A stretch of DNA of 64,000 nucleotides from an uncultured Marinifilum sp. (GTDB lineage Bacteria > Bacteroidota > Bacteroidia > Bacteroidales > Marinifilaceae), in the NCBI RefSeq assembly GCF_963677195.1, contig NZ_OY781918.1, positions 4,514,923 to 4,578,922 on the forward strand. The letters are read 5' to 3'. How positions within the stretch are numbered: position 1 is the first letter of the stretch; every line of letters starts with the position of its first letter. The notes under the pieces are model-generated. The model was not told the DNA's origin. It was given only the letters and a program-made list of their open reading frames with translations, and ran no database searches. Below are positions 32,271 through 41,729 of the stretch, piece after piece. A program made the translations under genes and the position numbers.

Positions 32271-33605
32271 CTAGTGTAATCCTTTATGCCCTTTATTTTC
32301 GAGAACCCAAGACATACCTATTAATACAATTGAGGCTACACATGCTCCTAACAGAACAATAAAACCACCAGTCCAACCCCAAGCATCAACTACAGCACCC
32401 ATTGCAATATTGGCGAATAAAGCTCCACCCATATAACCAAACAATCCTGTTAATCCGGCTGCTGTTCCTGCTGCTTTTTTAGGAACTAAATCCAGTGCAT
32501 GAACACCAATTAGCATTACTGGTCCATAAATAAGAAAACCAATACATACCAGTGCAATAGAATTTGCCACAATTGATTGGCTTGTCCAATACATAAACAC
32601 CGATACAAATACCAATATCATGTATATAATACTTACGGGTGCGCGCTTTCCTTTAAATACCTTATCACTTAAATATCCGCAAAGTAAGGTTCCTGGTATG
32701 CCTGCCCATTCGTAAGCAAAATAAGCCCAACCCGACTCTTTTATAGAAAATCCTTTTGCTTCTTCAAGATATAAAGGAGCCCAGTCGAGTACACCATATC
32801 TTACCAGATAAACAAAAGCATTAGCAAAGGCAATTGCCCATAAAAGTCTGTTTTTAAGGATATATTTCATGAAGATTTCCTTCGCAGTCATCTCTTCCTC
32901 GAATTTTTCAGAATAAGAGTCAGGATAATCATCTTTATACTTCTCAATATTAGGAAGTCCACAAGACTGAGGCGTATCTCTAATTAATAACCAAGCTATA
33001 AAAGCAACCCCTAATGCAACAATACCAGGGAAATACAATTTAGAATGCCAATCGGTAAAAATAGCAACACCTAAAATCGCCAATGGTCCAATAATTCCAC
33101 CACCAACATTGTGTGCTACATTCCAAATTGACATTTTAGTTCCACGCTCGCGAATAGAAAACCAGTGAACCATAACACGACCACAAGGAGGCCATCCCAT
33201 ACCCTGAAACCATCCATTCAATAACAACAGAATGAACATTATAGCTATCGATGATGTGGCAACAGGAAGTAAACCCATTGCAATCATTGTTACTGCCGAA
33301 AGTACTAGTCCTAATGTTAAAAAACGTCTCGCATTACTACGATCCGAAACATTTCCCATTAAGAACTTACTTAAACCATAAGCCACTGATACACCGGACA
33401 ATGCGAACCCTAACTCAGTTTTAGAATAACCTAAAGCAATTAAATCTGGCATGGCTAAAGAGAATACCTTTCTTACAAGGTAGTAGCCTGCATAACCTAA
33501 AAAAATCCCAACGAAAACCTGTAAGCGCAAACGTTTGTAAGTAGGATCAATTTTATCTTCCGAAAGCAATTCTTTATGAACTGCTGGTTTTAAGAAACCA
33601 ATCAT
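32271..33605 (-). CDS. glpT: Glycerol-3-phosphate transporter, MFS (GlpT-like)
   Basis: 444 residues with 12 predicted helices. GlpT-typical: YYLVRKVFSLAMPDLI, LMGNVSDRSNARRFL (the loop 2-3 motif), GMGWPPCGRVMVHWFSIRERG, then HNVGGGIIGPLAILG. It brings in G3P by antiport with phosphate. It is first in a glpT-glpQ-porin transcript with a long leader of about 355 bp, so it is regulated. The N-terminus is cytosolic with LKPAVHKELLSEDKIDPTYK, as in UhpT/GlpT. Confidence 0.92.
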   Translation of the reverse strand: MIGFLKPAVHKELLSEDKIDPTYKRLRLQVFVGIFLGYAGYYLVRKVFSLAMPDLIALGYSKTELGFALSGVSVAYGLSKFLMGNVSDRSNARRFLTLGLVLSAVTMIAMGLLPVATSSIAIMFILLLLNGWFQGMGWPPCGRVMVHWFSIRERGTKMSIWNVAHNVGGGIIGPLAILGVAIFTDWHSKLYFPGIVALGVAFIAWLLIRDTPQSCGLPNIEKYKDDYPDSYSEKFEEEMTAKEIFMKYILKNRLLWAIAFANAFVYLVRYGVLDWAPLYLEEAKGFSIKESGWAYFAYEWAGIPGTLLCGYLSDKVFKGKRAPVSIIYMILVFVSVFMYWTSQSIVANSIALVCIGFLIYGPVMLIGVHALDLVPKKAAGTAAGLTGLFGYMGGALFANIAMGAVVDAWGWTGGFIVLLGACVASIVLIGMSWVLENKGHKGLH

Positions 33606-33934
33606 TTAAATAAATTTAGAGTGATTATTTTTGTTTACACAGAAGGCTTATAATAAAACCTCTATGCTGAATTTGTTTGTTTTAGTCAATATCTGTTTAA
33701 CTTTTTTTAAACTAAATACTCTGTACTCAAAAAGTCTTTTTATACTTACCTAACTATTATTTAGACAGAAATTGCTATTACTTATAAAATGGTTTTGCTT
33801 CTACACTATTAAACAAAAATTAAAATGATTTAATATTTTGTAAAATAGATGTCTTTATCACATACTTTACATGACAATATGCATATTTGTGCATTGTATC
33901 TTGTATTACTATGTAATATGTTTATAAAAAAAAC

Positions 33935-33966
33935 TCACCTATACAATGAGTCACCTCTACAGTGTG
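33935..33966. repeat. Tandem 16-bp direct repeat at the glpT transcription start
   Basis: Two adjoining 16-bp units beginning TCACCT at 33935 and 33951, 13 of 16 bases identical. They abut the -7 element and cover the likely +1 to +32 region, an operator-like place. A regulator binding site is inferred. Confidence 0.55.
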
Positions 33967-33998
33967 CAAACGTATTAATAAAATCTTATTTGAACAAA
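33967..33998 (-). promoter_or_regulatory. Promoter of the glpT-glpQ-porin operon
   Basis: Minus strand reads TTTG, 20 bp, then TACGTTTG, a full match to the Bacteroidota consensus. It lies about 362 bp upstream of the glpT start, giving a long leader. Confidence 0.65.
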
Positions 33999-34340
33999 TA
34001 ATAAACAATGGTTTTATTATTCTAAATTACTTATTATGTAGAGATTTATTTACTTACATATTTATATTTCAATATAAGTATTCGAGAATCAAAATTATTA
34101 CTTATGTATATAATTTATAATTTCTGTTTTTATTCTCTTTTTTGTATAAAACCCATAATTTTCACAACATAACAATTAGTTAAAGTTTCTTGCCATTTTA
34201 GCTTAATATGCCTACAACTATTTTTTAACACTTACTTTCAAATTAGAAAGTTATTAAAAACACATATTACCTTTATAAATTATACTGATCAATAAATTTA
34301 TATCTACCAAAACTATTTTTTTTTTAAAATATCGAAAAAA

Positions 34341-34380
34341 AATCTGGTTTGTGATAATAAAAAATATCACAAACCAGATT
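34341..34380 (-). terminator. Terminator of the second porin-like gene
   Basis: 16-bp perfect arms beginning AATCTGGTTTGTGATA with an 8-nt loop, then a T-run on the minus side. Very strong. Confidence 0.88.
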
Positions 34381-34410
34381 TATAATTTAAATGTTTAATC
34401 TATATTTTAC

Positions 34411-35445
34411 TTAGAATTTAAACTCTAAATTCAGATATAATAATGAATTGTTACTTATACTGGATGTTTTATAATTAAATCCTTGATAGTTAAAAGCCAT
34501 TTTCACATTCTTAACCGGAGCGTACTGTACTCCTGCAGTAATAGCACTACCATTATTATCGATGTTCCATTTTTCACTTTCCCCTTCTAAGGTATTTGAA
34601 GTCAGATAATCATATCTCCCGAACACTTCCCATTTCTTATCTAAAGCATAAGTTGAATATACCGATAAACCTTCCATGTCATGATCATCTGCTACACTTG
34701 AATATTTTGTACCATTAATCAATTGGTTGTACTCAGCTGCCAATCTGAATTTATCTGAGAATTTATATCCTGCAAAGAAAGACAATGCCGATACTGTTAC
34801 ATCATCTTCGCTTCCATCTTCATTAGCAACTTTAGCTGAATTTGCATCGGCGTAAACTTTAGCAATTAAGCCATTATTTTTATAGATTAAACTAGCGCCT
34901 ACTTTTTGCTTACCATCTTCATCCTGAACTTTTTTGTAACCCTCCCCATTAATTACAAAAGCATTTGCCGAGAAATTATCACTCAATTTAAAGTTTGCTT
35001 TAATACCCAAATCTGCACTTGATCCAAATCCATACTGATCGTTAAATGATTTCATAATATAACGATATCCCCAGAATTTTTCCTGCTCTTTAAAATGCAC
35101 CGTTCCAATCATACCCAACGAAACTTTTACCGCAGAAGATGCTTTCCATTCTAACTGAGCCTTCTTTAAATATGCGGTATAATCGCTACCACTATCATTT
35201 TTACCCACATCTAGTGTGATACTTGCTTTTAAACCTTTGGCAATATTATAATCGTAACCTAAGTAAGCTCTTTTTATTTCGAAGCTACTTTCTTGTTCTT
35301 CACCATCAGTCATATCGTAATGGTAGTTAAAAAATACTTTTCCATTTGCCTTGCCAGATGGAACAAATTCTGCTTTTTCTTGTGCAACAGCAGTAAGTCC
35401 ACAAAATAGTGCAATAACACCAATAAATAATTTCTTTCCTTTCAT
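34411..35445 (-). CDS. Porin-like outer-membrane barrel protein
   Basis: 344 residues. Signal peptide FIGVIALFCGLTAVA cut before QEKAE. The mature part is a series of amphipathic strands with aromatic girdles (KVFFNYHYDM, FEIKRAYLGYDYNI, KAQLEWKASS) and a C-terminal LLYLNLEFKF, so a general or phosphate-type porin. It has its own promoter (35514-35545) and terminator and is not in the glpT transcript. No specific solute is visible. Confidence 0.8.
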   Translation of the reverse strand: MKGKKLFIGVIALFCGLTAVAQEKAEFVPSGKANGKVFFNYHYDMTDGEEQESSFEIKRAYLGYDYNIAKGLKASITLDVGKNDSGSDYTAYLKKAQLEWKASSAVKVSLGMIGTVHFKEQEKFWGYRYIMKSFNDQYGFGSSADLGIKANFKLSDNFSANAFVINGEGYKKVQDEDGKQKVGASLIYKNNGLIAKVYADANSAKVANEDGSEDDVTVSALSFFAGYKFSDKFRLAAEYNQLINGTKYSSVADDHDMEGLSVYSTYALDKKWEVFGRYDYLTSNTLEGESEKWNIDNNGSAITAGVQYAPVKNVKMAFNYQGFNYKTSSISNNSLLYLNLEFKF

Positions 35446-35513
35446 TATGGTTTGTTTTAGTAGTATGAAATTTTAATGTAATTAAGTTGACATATTTTCT
35501 TAATACTTTGAGG

Positions 35514-35545
35514 CAAAACTAATTTCTTTCTGTGAAGAGATACAA
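35514..35545 (-). promoter_or_regulatory. Promoter of the porin-like gene
   Basis: Minus strand has TTG, 21 bp, then TAGTTTTG, a good Bacteroidota promoter, 69 bp before the start at 35445. Confidence 0.6.
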
Positions 35546-35675
35546 TTAAATATTTTAAGGAAACGTTAATTCACCTTAACAATATCTTAACATTGTTACA
35601 AAATTAAAGTAAATCAACTAATACTCTATACGCTTTAAAACTTAAATACGATCCAGATACTAATAAGATAAATGC

Positions 35676-35709
35676 ACAAAAAAAGAGGTTCCCGTAATGG
35701 AAACCTCTT
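35676..35709 (-). terminator. Terminator of the acyl-CoA dehydrogenase operon
   Basis: Hairpin with arms AAGAGGTTTCC / GGGAACCTCTT (one mismatch) then a T-run on the minus strand, 20 bp after the acyl-CoA dehydrogenase stop. Confidence 0.8.
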
Positions 35710-35729
35710 AAAATTAAGACTTAAGTCAA

Positions 35730-37445
35730 TTATTTTTTAAAAATACCAAGATCTTTCAATTCTGAAGACATAATGTATTCTTTATGAGCTGCAACTTTAG
35801 CTTTACCCATTTTTACAAATACCTCACATGAGTTCTTGTATTTATCATTTCTTGATGTATCTGATAACAATAAATATCCCATTACAATATAACCTGCCAT
35901 TTCTACCAATCTGCGGGCATGGAAATCAAGGAAATCATTGTGATCTGCACTAGTATTAATGTCGTGTACCTTAGCAACTGCCTCTTCATACATAGCAGTC
36001 ATACCTTTTAAGGTAGTTCTTAAATACTCATACTGAGGATTCAAATCAGAAGCTTCGTACTCTTTAATTTGAGCCAAATAAGCACCAGTAGTTACCCCGC
36101 GAATAGCAGCAACAACTTGCAACTGTGAAGTTCCCTCGTAAATATTAGTAATACGAGCATCGCGAACCAAACGCTCAATTGGGTAGTCTTTCATATAACC
36201 CGAACCAGCGTGAACCTGCAATGAATCGTAAGCAATTTCGTTACAGAATTCTGATGAGAACAACTTCAATAATGGAGTAAATACATCAGCTAATTTCTGA
36301 TATTTTTTCATATCCATTCTCTCATCCTTATCTAAAGATCTGTCTTGAGAAATGTGGAAATATGCTTTGTAAACATCAACAAAACGAGATGTTTCATATA
36401 ATACTGAACGAGAAGCATTCAATTTAGCTTCCATATTAGTAAGCATTTCGTAAACCGCAGGGAATTCGATAATTGCTTTACCAAACTGACGACGTTCTTT
36501 AGCGTAAGCCAAACCTTCGCGGTAAGCAGCCTCAGCAATACCTACTGATTGAGCACCAACACCTAAACGAGCACCATTCATTAAAGACATTACATATTTG
36601 ATTAATCCCATTTTACGAGAACCAACCAATTCGGCAGGAGCATTGGTAAAAACCAACTCACAAGTAGGAGAACCAATAATACCCATTTTATGCTCGATAC
36701 GACGAACTTTAACAGCCATATTAGCTTTGTCGTAGATAAACATAGACAAACCACGACCATCAGAAGTTCCTTCTTCAGAACGAGCCAAAACCAATGAAAC
36801 ATCACCATCACCGTTTGTAATGAAACGCTTCACACCATTCAAATACCACTGATCTTCTTCTTTATTGTAAGTTGCTTTCAACTGTACCGCCTGAAGGTCA
36901 GAACCAGCATCTGGCTCAGTTAAATCCATTGCTGCAGTTGCACCTTTCGCAAAGCGAGGCAAATAGTTTTCTTTTTGCTCTTTCGAAGCAAACTCGTGAA
37001 TTGTTTCAGCACAATCCTGAAGTCCCCAAATATTAGCAAATCCACCATCGGCACGAGATACCAATTCAGCAGCCATTACGTAAGGTACAATTGGGAAATT
37101 CAATCCATCGTACTCACGTGGAAGAGACATACCAATTAAACCTGCTTTTGTTAAAGCTTCGTGATTTTCGGCAGTACCCTTAGCATAGATTACACGGTCG
37201 TTTTCAACTCGCGGTCCTTCCTGATCTACACCTTCGGCATTAGGACCAATAATATCACCACAAATTTCACCAACAATTTCTAATGTACGATCATAAGAAT
37301 CCATTGCATCCTCAAAATCAAGAGGAGCGTAGTCGTACTTGTCTTTATCTTCGAAGTTGCGCTCTTTAAGTGCAACAATTTTTTTCATTAGAGGATGTTC
37401 CAGGTGGAACTTCATATCCTCATTATCTGTATAGAAATTAGCCAT
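35730..37445 (-). CDS. Acyl-CoA dehydrogenase, long form (571 aa)
   Basis: 571 residues, longer than the usual 380. Core landmarks: AAMDLTEPDAGSDLQAVQLK (FAD/substrate loop), YLNGVKRFITNGDGD, KERRQFGKAIIEF (flavin-binding), IYEGTSQLQ with the catalytic-base Glu, and an extra C-terminal helical domain of about 120 residues. The long-chain ACAD of the C-terminally extended type is common in Bacteroidota. It is in one transcript with etfA (57 bp upstream) and etfB, so its electrons go to that ETF. The chain-length preference is not readable. Confidence 0.88.
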   Translation of the reverse strand: MANFYTDNEDMKFHLEHPLMKKIVALKERNFEDKDKYDYAPLDFEDAMDSYDRTLEIVGEICGDIIGPNAEGVDQEGPRVENDRVIYAKGTAENHEALTKAGLIGMSLPREYDGLNFPIVPYVMAAELVSRADGGFANIWGLQDCAETIHEFASKEQKENYLPRFAKGATAAMDLTEPDAGSDLQAVQLKATYNKEEDQWYLNGVKRFITNGDGDVSLVLARSEEGTSDGRGLSMFIYDKANMAVKVRRIEHKMGIIGSPTCELVFTNAPAELVGSRKMGLIKYVMSLMNGARLGVGAQSVGIAEAAYREGLAYAKERRQFGKAIIEFPAVYEMLTNMEAKLNASRSVLYETSRFVDVYKAYFHISQDRSLDKDERMDMKKYQKLADVFTPLLKLFSSEFCNEIAYDSLQVHAGSGYMKDYPIERLVRDARITNIYEGTSQLQVVAAIRGVTTGAYLAQIKEYEASDLNPQYEYLRTTLKGMTAMYEEAVAKVHDINTSADHNDFLDFHARRLVEMAGYIVMGYLLLSDTSRNDKYKNSCEVFVKMGKAKVAAHKEYIMSSELKDLGIFKK

Positions 37446-37502
37446 TTCTTTAGGATGTTTTTTTGTTAATAATTTAAGCTAGATCACAAACAGTTAATAC
37501 GC

Positions 37503-38522
37503 TTACTTCGTATTCTCTTTGTATTGCTTAATCATTTTTGGTAAAACCGTTGCAATATCACCAGTAATTACATAATCAGCGAAAGCATTAATTGGTGCAT
37601 TTTTATCGGTATTAATTGCAATTACCATTGCCGATTCTTCCATACCTGCAGTATGCTGAATTTGTCCTGAAATACCGCAAGCGATATACAACTTAGGACG
37701 CACGGTAACACCAGTTTGACCAATTTGGCGTTCATGAGATGCATATCCGGCATCAACAGCAGCACGAGAAGCTCCAACTTCTCCTCCAATTACTTCGGCT
37801 AATTCTGTTAACAAGTTGAAGTTTTCTTTAGAACCAACACCATAACCACCAGCTACAATAATACCTGCGTTCTTGATGTTAACCTTAGATTTCTCCATGT
37901 GACGCTCGATCACTTTTACAACGAAATCTTCAGCATTCACATACTTCTCAACATCAAGCTTATTAACTTTTCCTTTATAAGCATCCGAAAGAATTTCTTT
38001 CTTCATAACTCCTTCGCGAACTGTAGCCATCTGTGGGCGACAATCAGGATTAATAATAGTTGCAACAATGTTACCACCAAATGCCGGACGAATCTGGTAC
38101 AACAAATCCTTATATTCTTTCTTATTTTTCTTGTCTTCGTGATCGCCAATTACAAGACTTGTACAATCGGCAGTTAAACCCGAATGAAGAGCAGAAGAAA
38201 CACGAGGACCTAAATCGCGACCGATACTTGTAGCACCCATCAAAGCAATTTGAGGTTTTTCTTCTCCAAATAATTTTACAATGATAGAAGTATGAGGAAG
38301 TGTTGTGTATGGATACAATCGCTTATCATCAGCAATCCATACTTTATCAACTCCATAAGGCATAATTTGCTTTTCAATGCCTTTTAATTCATGTCCAATA
38401 ACGATAGCTTCCAGCTCACACTTTAAATCGTCGGCCAGTTTTCTACCCTTGGTAAGAAGTTCAAGACTTACGTCGGCAACTTGACCTTCTTCTATTTCGC
38501 AATATACAAATACGTTATTCAC
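37503..38522 (-). CDS. etfA: Electron-transfer flavoprotein alpha subunit
   Basis: 339 residues. The C-terminal FAD domain has GYGVGSKENFNLLTELAEV, GASRAAVDAGY, RQIGQTGVTVRPKLYIACG, then GISGQIQHTAGMEESAMVIA and INTDKNAPI. These are the EtfA signature. N-terminal Rossmann-like part with VFVYCEIEEGQVADVSLELL. It accepts electrons from the adjacent acyl-CoA dehydrogenase. Between etfB and etfA lies an 84-bp spacer with a REP-like palindrome. Confidence 0.93.
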   Translation of the reverse strand: MNNVFVYCEIEEGQVADVSLELLTKGRKLADDLKCELEAIVIGHELKGIEKQIMPYGVDKVWIADDKRLYPYTTLPHTSIIVKLFGEEKPQIALMGATSIGRDLGPRVSSALHSGLTADCTSLVIGDHEDKKNKKEYKDLLYQIRPAFGGNIVATIINPDCRPQMATVREGVMKKEILSDAYKGKVNKLDVEKYVNAEDFVVKVIERHMEKSKVNIKNAGIIVAGGYGVGSKENFNLLTELAEVIGGEVGASRAAVDAGYASHERQIGQTGVTVRPKLYIACGISGQIQHTAGMEESAMVIAINTDKNAPINAFADYVITGDIATVLPKMIKQYKENTK

Positions 38523-38579
38523 GGTATAATCTTTTTATAATTCCACTTTTGTTAGTACAGAAAATGAATTTCTCTGCAC

Positions 38580-38599
38580 AGACGTAGCCTGCTGCGTCT
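38580..38599. repeat. REP-like palindrome in the etfB-etfA spacer
   Basis: AGACGTAG/CTGCGTCT arms (one G-U type mismatch) around a 4-nt CCTG loop, GC-rich against the AT-rich background. It resembles the AGACGC...GCGTCT intergenic palindromes known in many Bacteroidota. An outer TGTTAG/CTAACA pair surrounds it. Confidence 0.55.
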
Positions 38600-38606
38600 C
38601 TAACAA

Positions 38607-39482
38607 TTATCCAATGGTGTGATTAGCAATTAACTCTTTCATTAACTCACCCATATCGGTATCGGTAGGTTCAAGAACTTTTGCTTCTTTAGCCTGAAAA
38701 ACTACATTCTCAATAGTTTTTACCTTTGTAGGAGATCCTGATAATCCAAGTTCTTCAGAATTGGTTTCAATATCATTAACGCTCCACTCTCCTATATTTA
38801 AATAAGGACGATCGTTGTGTAATGTTATATAATCTTCTGTTTCATTTTGCATTTCGGAAACCGCTTTTGCATGCTTGTATTTCATTACAAACTTCGCGTT
38901 GCGAGGACGACATTCAGGAGCAGATGCATTCACAGTAACAAGCATTGGCATTTTTCCTTCAACAGTCTCAACTCCACGTTCTAGACGACGCTTTACAACA
39001 ATCTTACCTTTATCTGCCGATACTACATCTTCAGCATAAGTAATTTGTGGAAGACCCAGTTTTTCGGCAACCTGTGGTCCTACTTGAGCAGTATCACCAT
39101 CAATTGCCTGACGACCTGCAATAATAACATCAATTTTACCCATTTTTTTAAGGGTACACGATAGCGCATAAGATGTTGCCAGAGTATCAGAACCTGCAAA
39201 TGCACGATCAGACAAAAGAATACCATTATCGGCACCTCTATACAATCCTTCACGAATAATTTCGGCAGCTCTACCTGGTCCCATAGTTAAAAGAGTAACT
39301 TCTGTTCCTTCGTACTTATCTTTTAAACGTAGTGCTTGTTCCAAGGCATTTAAATCTTCGGGATTGAAGATTGCCGGCAAAGCAGCTCTGTTTACAGTTC
39401 CATCCGCTTTCATTGCATCTTTCCCAACATTTCTGGTATCAGGAACCTGCTTTGCAAGAACAACAATTTTTAAACCTTTCAT
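38607..39482 (-). CDS. etfB: Electron-transfer flavoprotein beta subunit
   Basis: 291 residues from ATG 39482 (MKGLKIVVLAKQVPDTRNVG). A farther ATG at 39533 would add a polar extension with no homology, so the internal start is preferred. Motifs: NPEDLNALEQALRLKD, VTLLTMGPGRAAEIIREGLY, GRQAIDGDTAQVGPQVAEKL and LVTVNASAPECRPRNAKF. First gene of the ETF-acyl-CoA dehydrogenase operon, transcribed from a consensus promoter about 180 bp upstream. Whether it belongs to the bifurcating ETF group needs alignment. Confidence 0.92.
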   Translation of the reverse strand: MKGLKIVVLAKQVPDTRNVGKDAMKADGTVNRAALPAIFNPEDLNALEQALRLKDKYEGTEVTLLTMGPGRAAEIIREGLYRGADNGILLSDRAFAGSDTLATSYALSCTLKKMGKIDVIIAGRQAIDGDTAQVGPQVAEKLGLPQITYAEDVVSADKGKIVVKRRLERGVETVEGKMPMLVTVNASAPECRPRNAKFVMKYKHAKAVSEMQNETEDYITLHNDRPYLNIGEWSVNDIETNSEELGLSGSPTKVKTIENVVFQAKEAKVLEPTDTDMGELMKELIANHTIG

Positions 39483-39663
39483 TCTATTATGTATTTTATC
39501 ATCAGTTTTTGATGCTGATTGTTTAAAGAACAAAACAATCGATTGTGTATTCGATATTATTTTGCCAACAATCAGCGAACCACTAATTATTATTTTTCAA
39601 CACTCAATAATTCTATTAATATGATTTTATTTGAACCAAATATCCATGATAACCGGAATTTAG

Positions 39664-39694
39664 CAAATATAAAGATTAGAGTTCTTAAAACAAA
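39664..39694 (-). promoter_or_regulatory. Promoter of the etfB-etfA-acyl-CoA dehydrogenase operon
   Basis: Minus strand TTTG, 19 bp, TATATTTG: a full consensus match, about 180 bp before the etfB start. Confidence 0.6.
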
Positions 39695-39972
39695 TCTTGA
39701 TTGTGATTAATACCAATTAGTATTTAGAATGATGGATACGTTCGTTTTACTTGCAATCAATTTTTAAATATCTATCGACATTATAATTCAATTATTACAA
39801 ATGGTATAATAAGGTATTATACAATATAATACAGGCCTTCTTTGCATCAGCAAAATAATTGGTACAACATCCTCATCTTTAGAATTAAATTAATTCTAAA
39901 CGCACAAATATTTCAATCTTTCATAAAAGATAATTCTCGAAACAAATCAAGCCTTTATTCATCCAAAATCAT

Positions 39973-39980
39973 TAATTTTG
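39973..39980 (+). promoter_or_regulatory. Possible -7 element (TAATTTTG) for cstA
   Basis: TAnnTTTG match 29 bp before the start. No -33 TTG is seen at the right place. Confidence 0.4.
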
Positions 39981-40008
39981 CTTTCAATAATTTATTGATT
40001 TCACAAGT

Positions 40009-41487
40009 ATGATTACTTTTCTTACCGCAATTATTACATTAATTCTAGGCTATTTTATATACGGAAAATTCATTGAGAAATTTTTCGGAGCTAACGATCA
40101 AAATCAAACTCCCGCCATTCGACTTGAAGATGGTGTTGACTTTATTCCCATGCCAACATGGAAAATGTTTACCATACAGTTTCTTAACATTGCTGGTTTA
40201 GGACCTATTTTCGGAGCTATTCTAGGTGCCATGTACGGCCCCATTTCCTACATCTGGATTGTGTTCGGCTGTATTTTTATGGGTGCAGTTCACGATTATT
40301 TCTCCGGCATGCTTTCCATAAGAAATAATGGAGCCAGCTTACCCGAAATTGTAGGGAAATATCTGGGAACATCCATTCAAAACATACTTAGGGTTTTTAC
40401 TCTTTTGTTACTGATATTTGTTGGAGTTGCCTTTGTTACCGGTCCAGCTGGATTGTTAAAAGACTTAACCGGTGGCGGTTTAAATTTATGGCTTTATGGA
40501 ATATTTGCCTATTATCTGATTGCTACCCTTCTGCCCATAAATAAAATTATAGGAAAAATATATCCTCTATTTGGTGCGGCTTTATTAATAATGGCTTTAA
40601 GTATTGCAGGAGTAATGATATTTAAAGGAACAAATGGAAGTTTTCATTTGAATGAACTTTCTCTTGGCTCTCTTAAAAATCTACATGCAAATCCAGCTCA
40701 AAACATCCTTTATCCAATGATATTTATCGTTATTTCCTGTGGAGCCATTTCGGGTTTTCACTCTACTCAATCGCCAATGATGGCTCGTTGTATGAAAAAA
40801 GAGAGCTATGGCCGACCTGTTTTCTATGGTGCCATGATAGCCGAAGGAATTGTGGCAATTATTTGGGCAACAGCTGCCATGAATTATTTTGGCAATACCA
40901 ATGGACTAAACGAAAGCTTTGCATCGGGACATAATCCTGCCTGGATTGTGAATGAAATTTGTAATACCTGGTTGGGTAAAGTAGGTGCTGTTTTTGCAAT
41001 TGTAGGAGTAATTGCCTGCCCTATTACCACTGGTGATACTGCATTCAGAAGCGCTCGCCTTACCATTGCCGATATGTTTCACTTTAAACAAAGTTCCATT
41101 AAAAGCAGATTATTAGTTTCTGTACCTCTGTTTGCCGTTGGATTTTTCCTTTCTCAACTTGAATTCTCAACCATCTGGAAATACCTGGGATTATCAAACC
41201 AAATCCTCTCCATGTTCATGCTATGGACAGCAGCCATGTATTTGGCTATAAACAAGAAAAATCATTACCTAATCAGTATTCCGGCAACTTTTATGACTGC
41301 CATTTGTGTTACTTACTTTTTAGTTGCTCCGAACAAAAATGGTGGACTGGCTATTGATGTAACAATGGGATATGCAATTGGAATTGCCATAGCAGTTCTG
41401 GTATTCACGTGGTTTTTAATAGCTGCTAAAAAGAAAATTTCAACAGTAAATAAGAAAAAACTAACACTTTCTCATGAATTGAAGTAA
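40009..41487 (+). CDS. CstA-family carbon-starvation transporter
   Basis: 492 residues with about 13 to 16 helices. CstA signatures: FLNIAGLGPIFGAILGAMYG, FGCIFMGAVHDYFSGM, SCGAISGFHSTQSPMMAR and ACPITTGDTAFRSARL. It is shorter than E. coli CstA (about 700) and like the CstA-like proteins of Bacteroidota. The family takes up pyruvate or peptides under nutrient limitation. It is divergent from the ETF operon and ends in a terminator overlapping its stop codon. Confidence 0.9.
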   Translation: MITFLTAIITLILGYFIYGKFIEKFFGANDQNQTPAIRLEDGVDFIPMPTWKMFTIQFLNIAGLGPIFGAILGAMYGPISYIWIVFGCIFMGAVHDYFSGMLSIRNNGASLPEIVGKYLGTSIQNILRVFTLLLLIFVGVAFVTGPAGLLKDLTGGGLNLWLYGIFAYYLIATLLPINKIIGKIYPLFGAALLIMALSIAGVMIFKGTNGSFHLNELSLGSLKNLHANPAQNILYPMIFIVISCGAISGFHSTQSPMMARCMKKESYGRPVFYGAMIAEGIVAIIWATAAMNYFGNTNGLNESFASGHNPAWIVNEICNTWLGKVGAVFAIVGVIACPITTGDTAFRSARLTIADMFHFKQSSIKSRLLVSVPLFAVGFFLSQLEFSTIWKYLGLSNQILSMFMLWTAAMYLAINKKNHYLISIPATFMTAICVTYFLVAPNKNGGLAIDVTMGYAIGIAIAVLVFTWFLIAAKKKISTVNKKKLTLSHELK

Positions 41488-41506
41488 TCATGCAATTACT
41501 TTTTTG
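41482..41506 (+). terminator. Terminator of cstA, overlapping its stop codon
   Basis: Perfect arms AAGTAAT/ATTACTT around CATGCA, followed by six T. The stop codon lies inside the first arm, so translation may hinder its folding until release. Confidence 0.75.
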
Positions 41507-41610
41507 ATAAGATTTTAATGGATCTTTTGGGAAAGGATAAAAACTGTTATTATCCATGTTTATGCTTTATATTCGTTGCATCTTGTTCTAACTTATTGGA
41601 ACACCGATGA

Positions 41611-41680
41611 CACCGATTTTTACAAATCATTTTTTATCCGTGTTTATTCTTTACATCCGTAAAATCTGTATTCCATTTTT
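41611..41680. repeat. 70-bp dispersed repeat, copy A
   Basis: Matches 49662-49731 in 63 of 70 positions, same orientation. The core TTTATTCTTTACATCCGTAA is identical in both. It lies in the intergenic stretch between cstA and the outer-membrane receptor gene. No ORF or transposase nearby. Confidence 0.75.
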
Positions 41681-41729
41681 GTAGAATACGAACGACACTG
41701 ATCATACTGTTTTTAATATTTTTTTAAAT

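Larger units (their letters stand above)
33606..34340. other. Long AT-rich leader and spacer upstream of glpT
   Basis: 735 bp without a gene. It includes a strong promoter at 33967-33998, tandem 16-bp repeats, and several imperfect inverted repeats: TATTAC/GTAATA at 33904-33918 and a TGCA-centred one at 33870-33893. The transcript leader is about 355 nt. The stretch from 34000 to 34320 shows nothing I can name. Confidence 0.5.
39483..40008. other. Divergent region between etfB and cstA
   Basis: 526 bp. The leftward promoter at 39664-39694 gives etfB a leader of about 180 nt and a TAATTTTG element lies near cstA. Otherwise AT-rich without ORFs or strong hairpins that I can see. Confidence 0.4.

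Noticed and set aside
34000..34320. Riboswitch in the glpT upstream region
   Set aside because: No conserved aptamer pattern that I recognise, and it is upstream of the promoter.
39483..39533. Longer etfB start
   Set aside because: The added residues are unrelated to ETF beta; MKGLKIVVLAKQVPD is the standard N-terminus.
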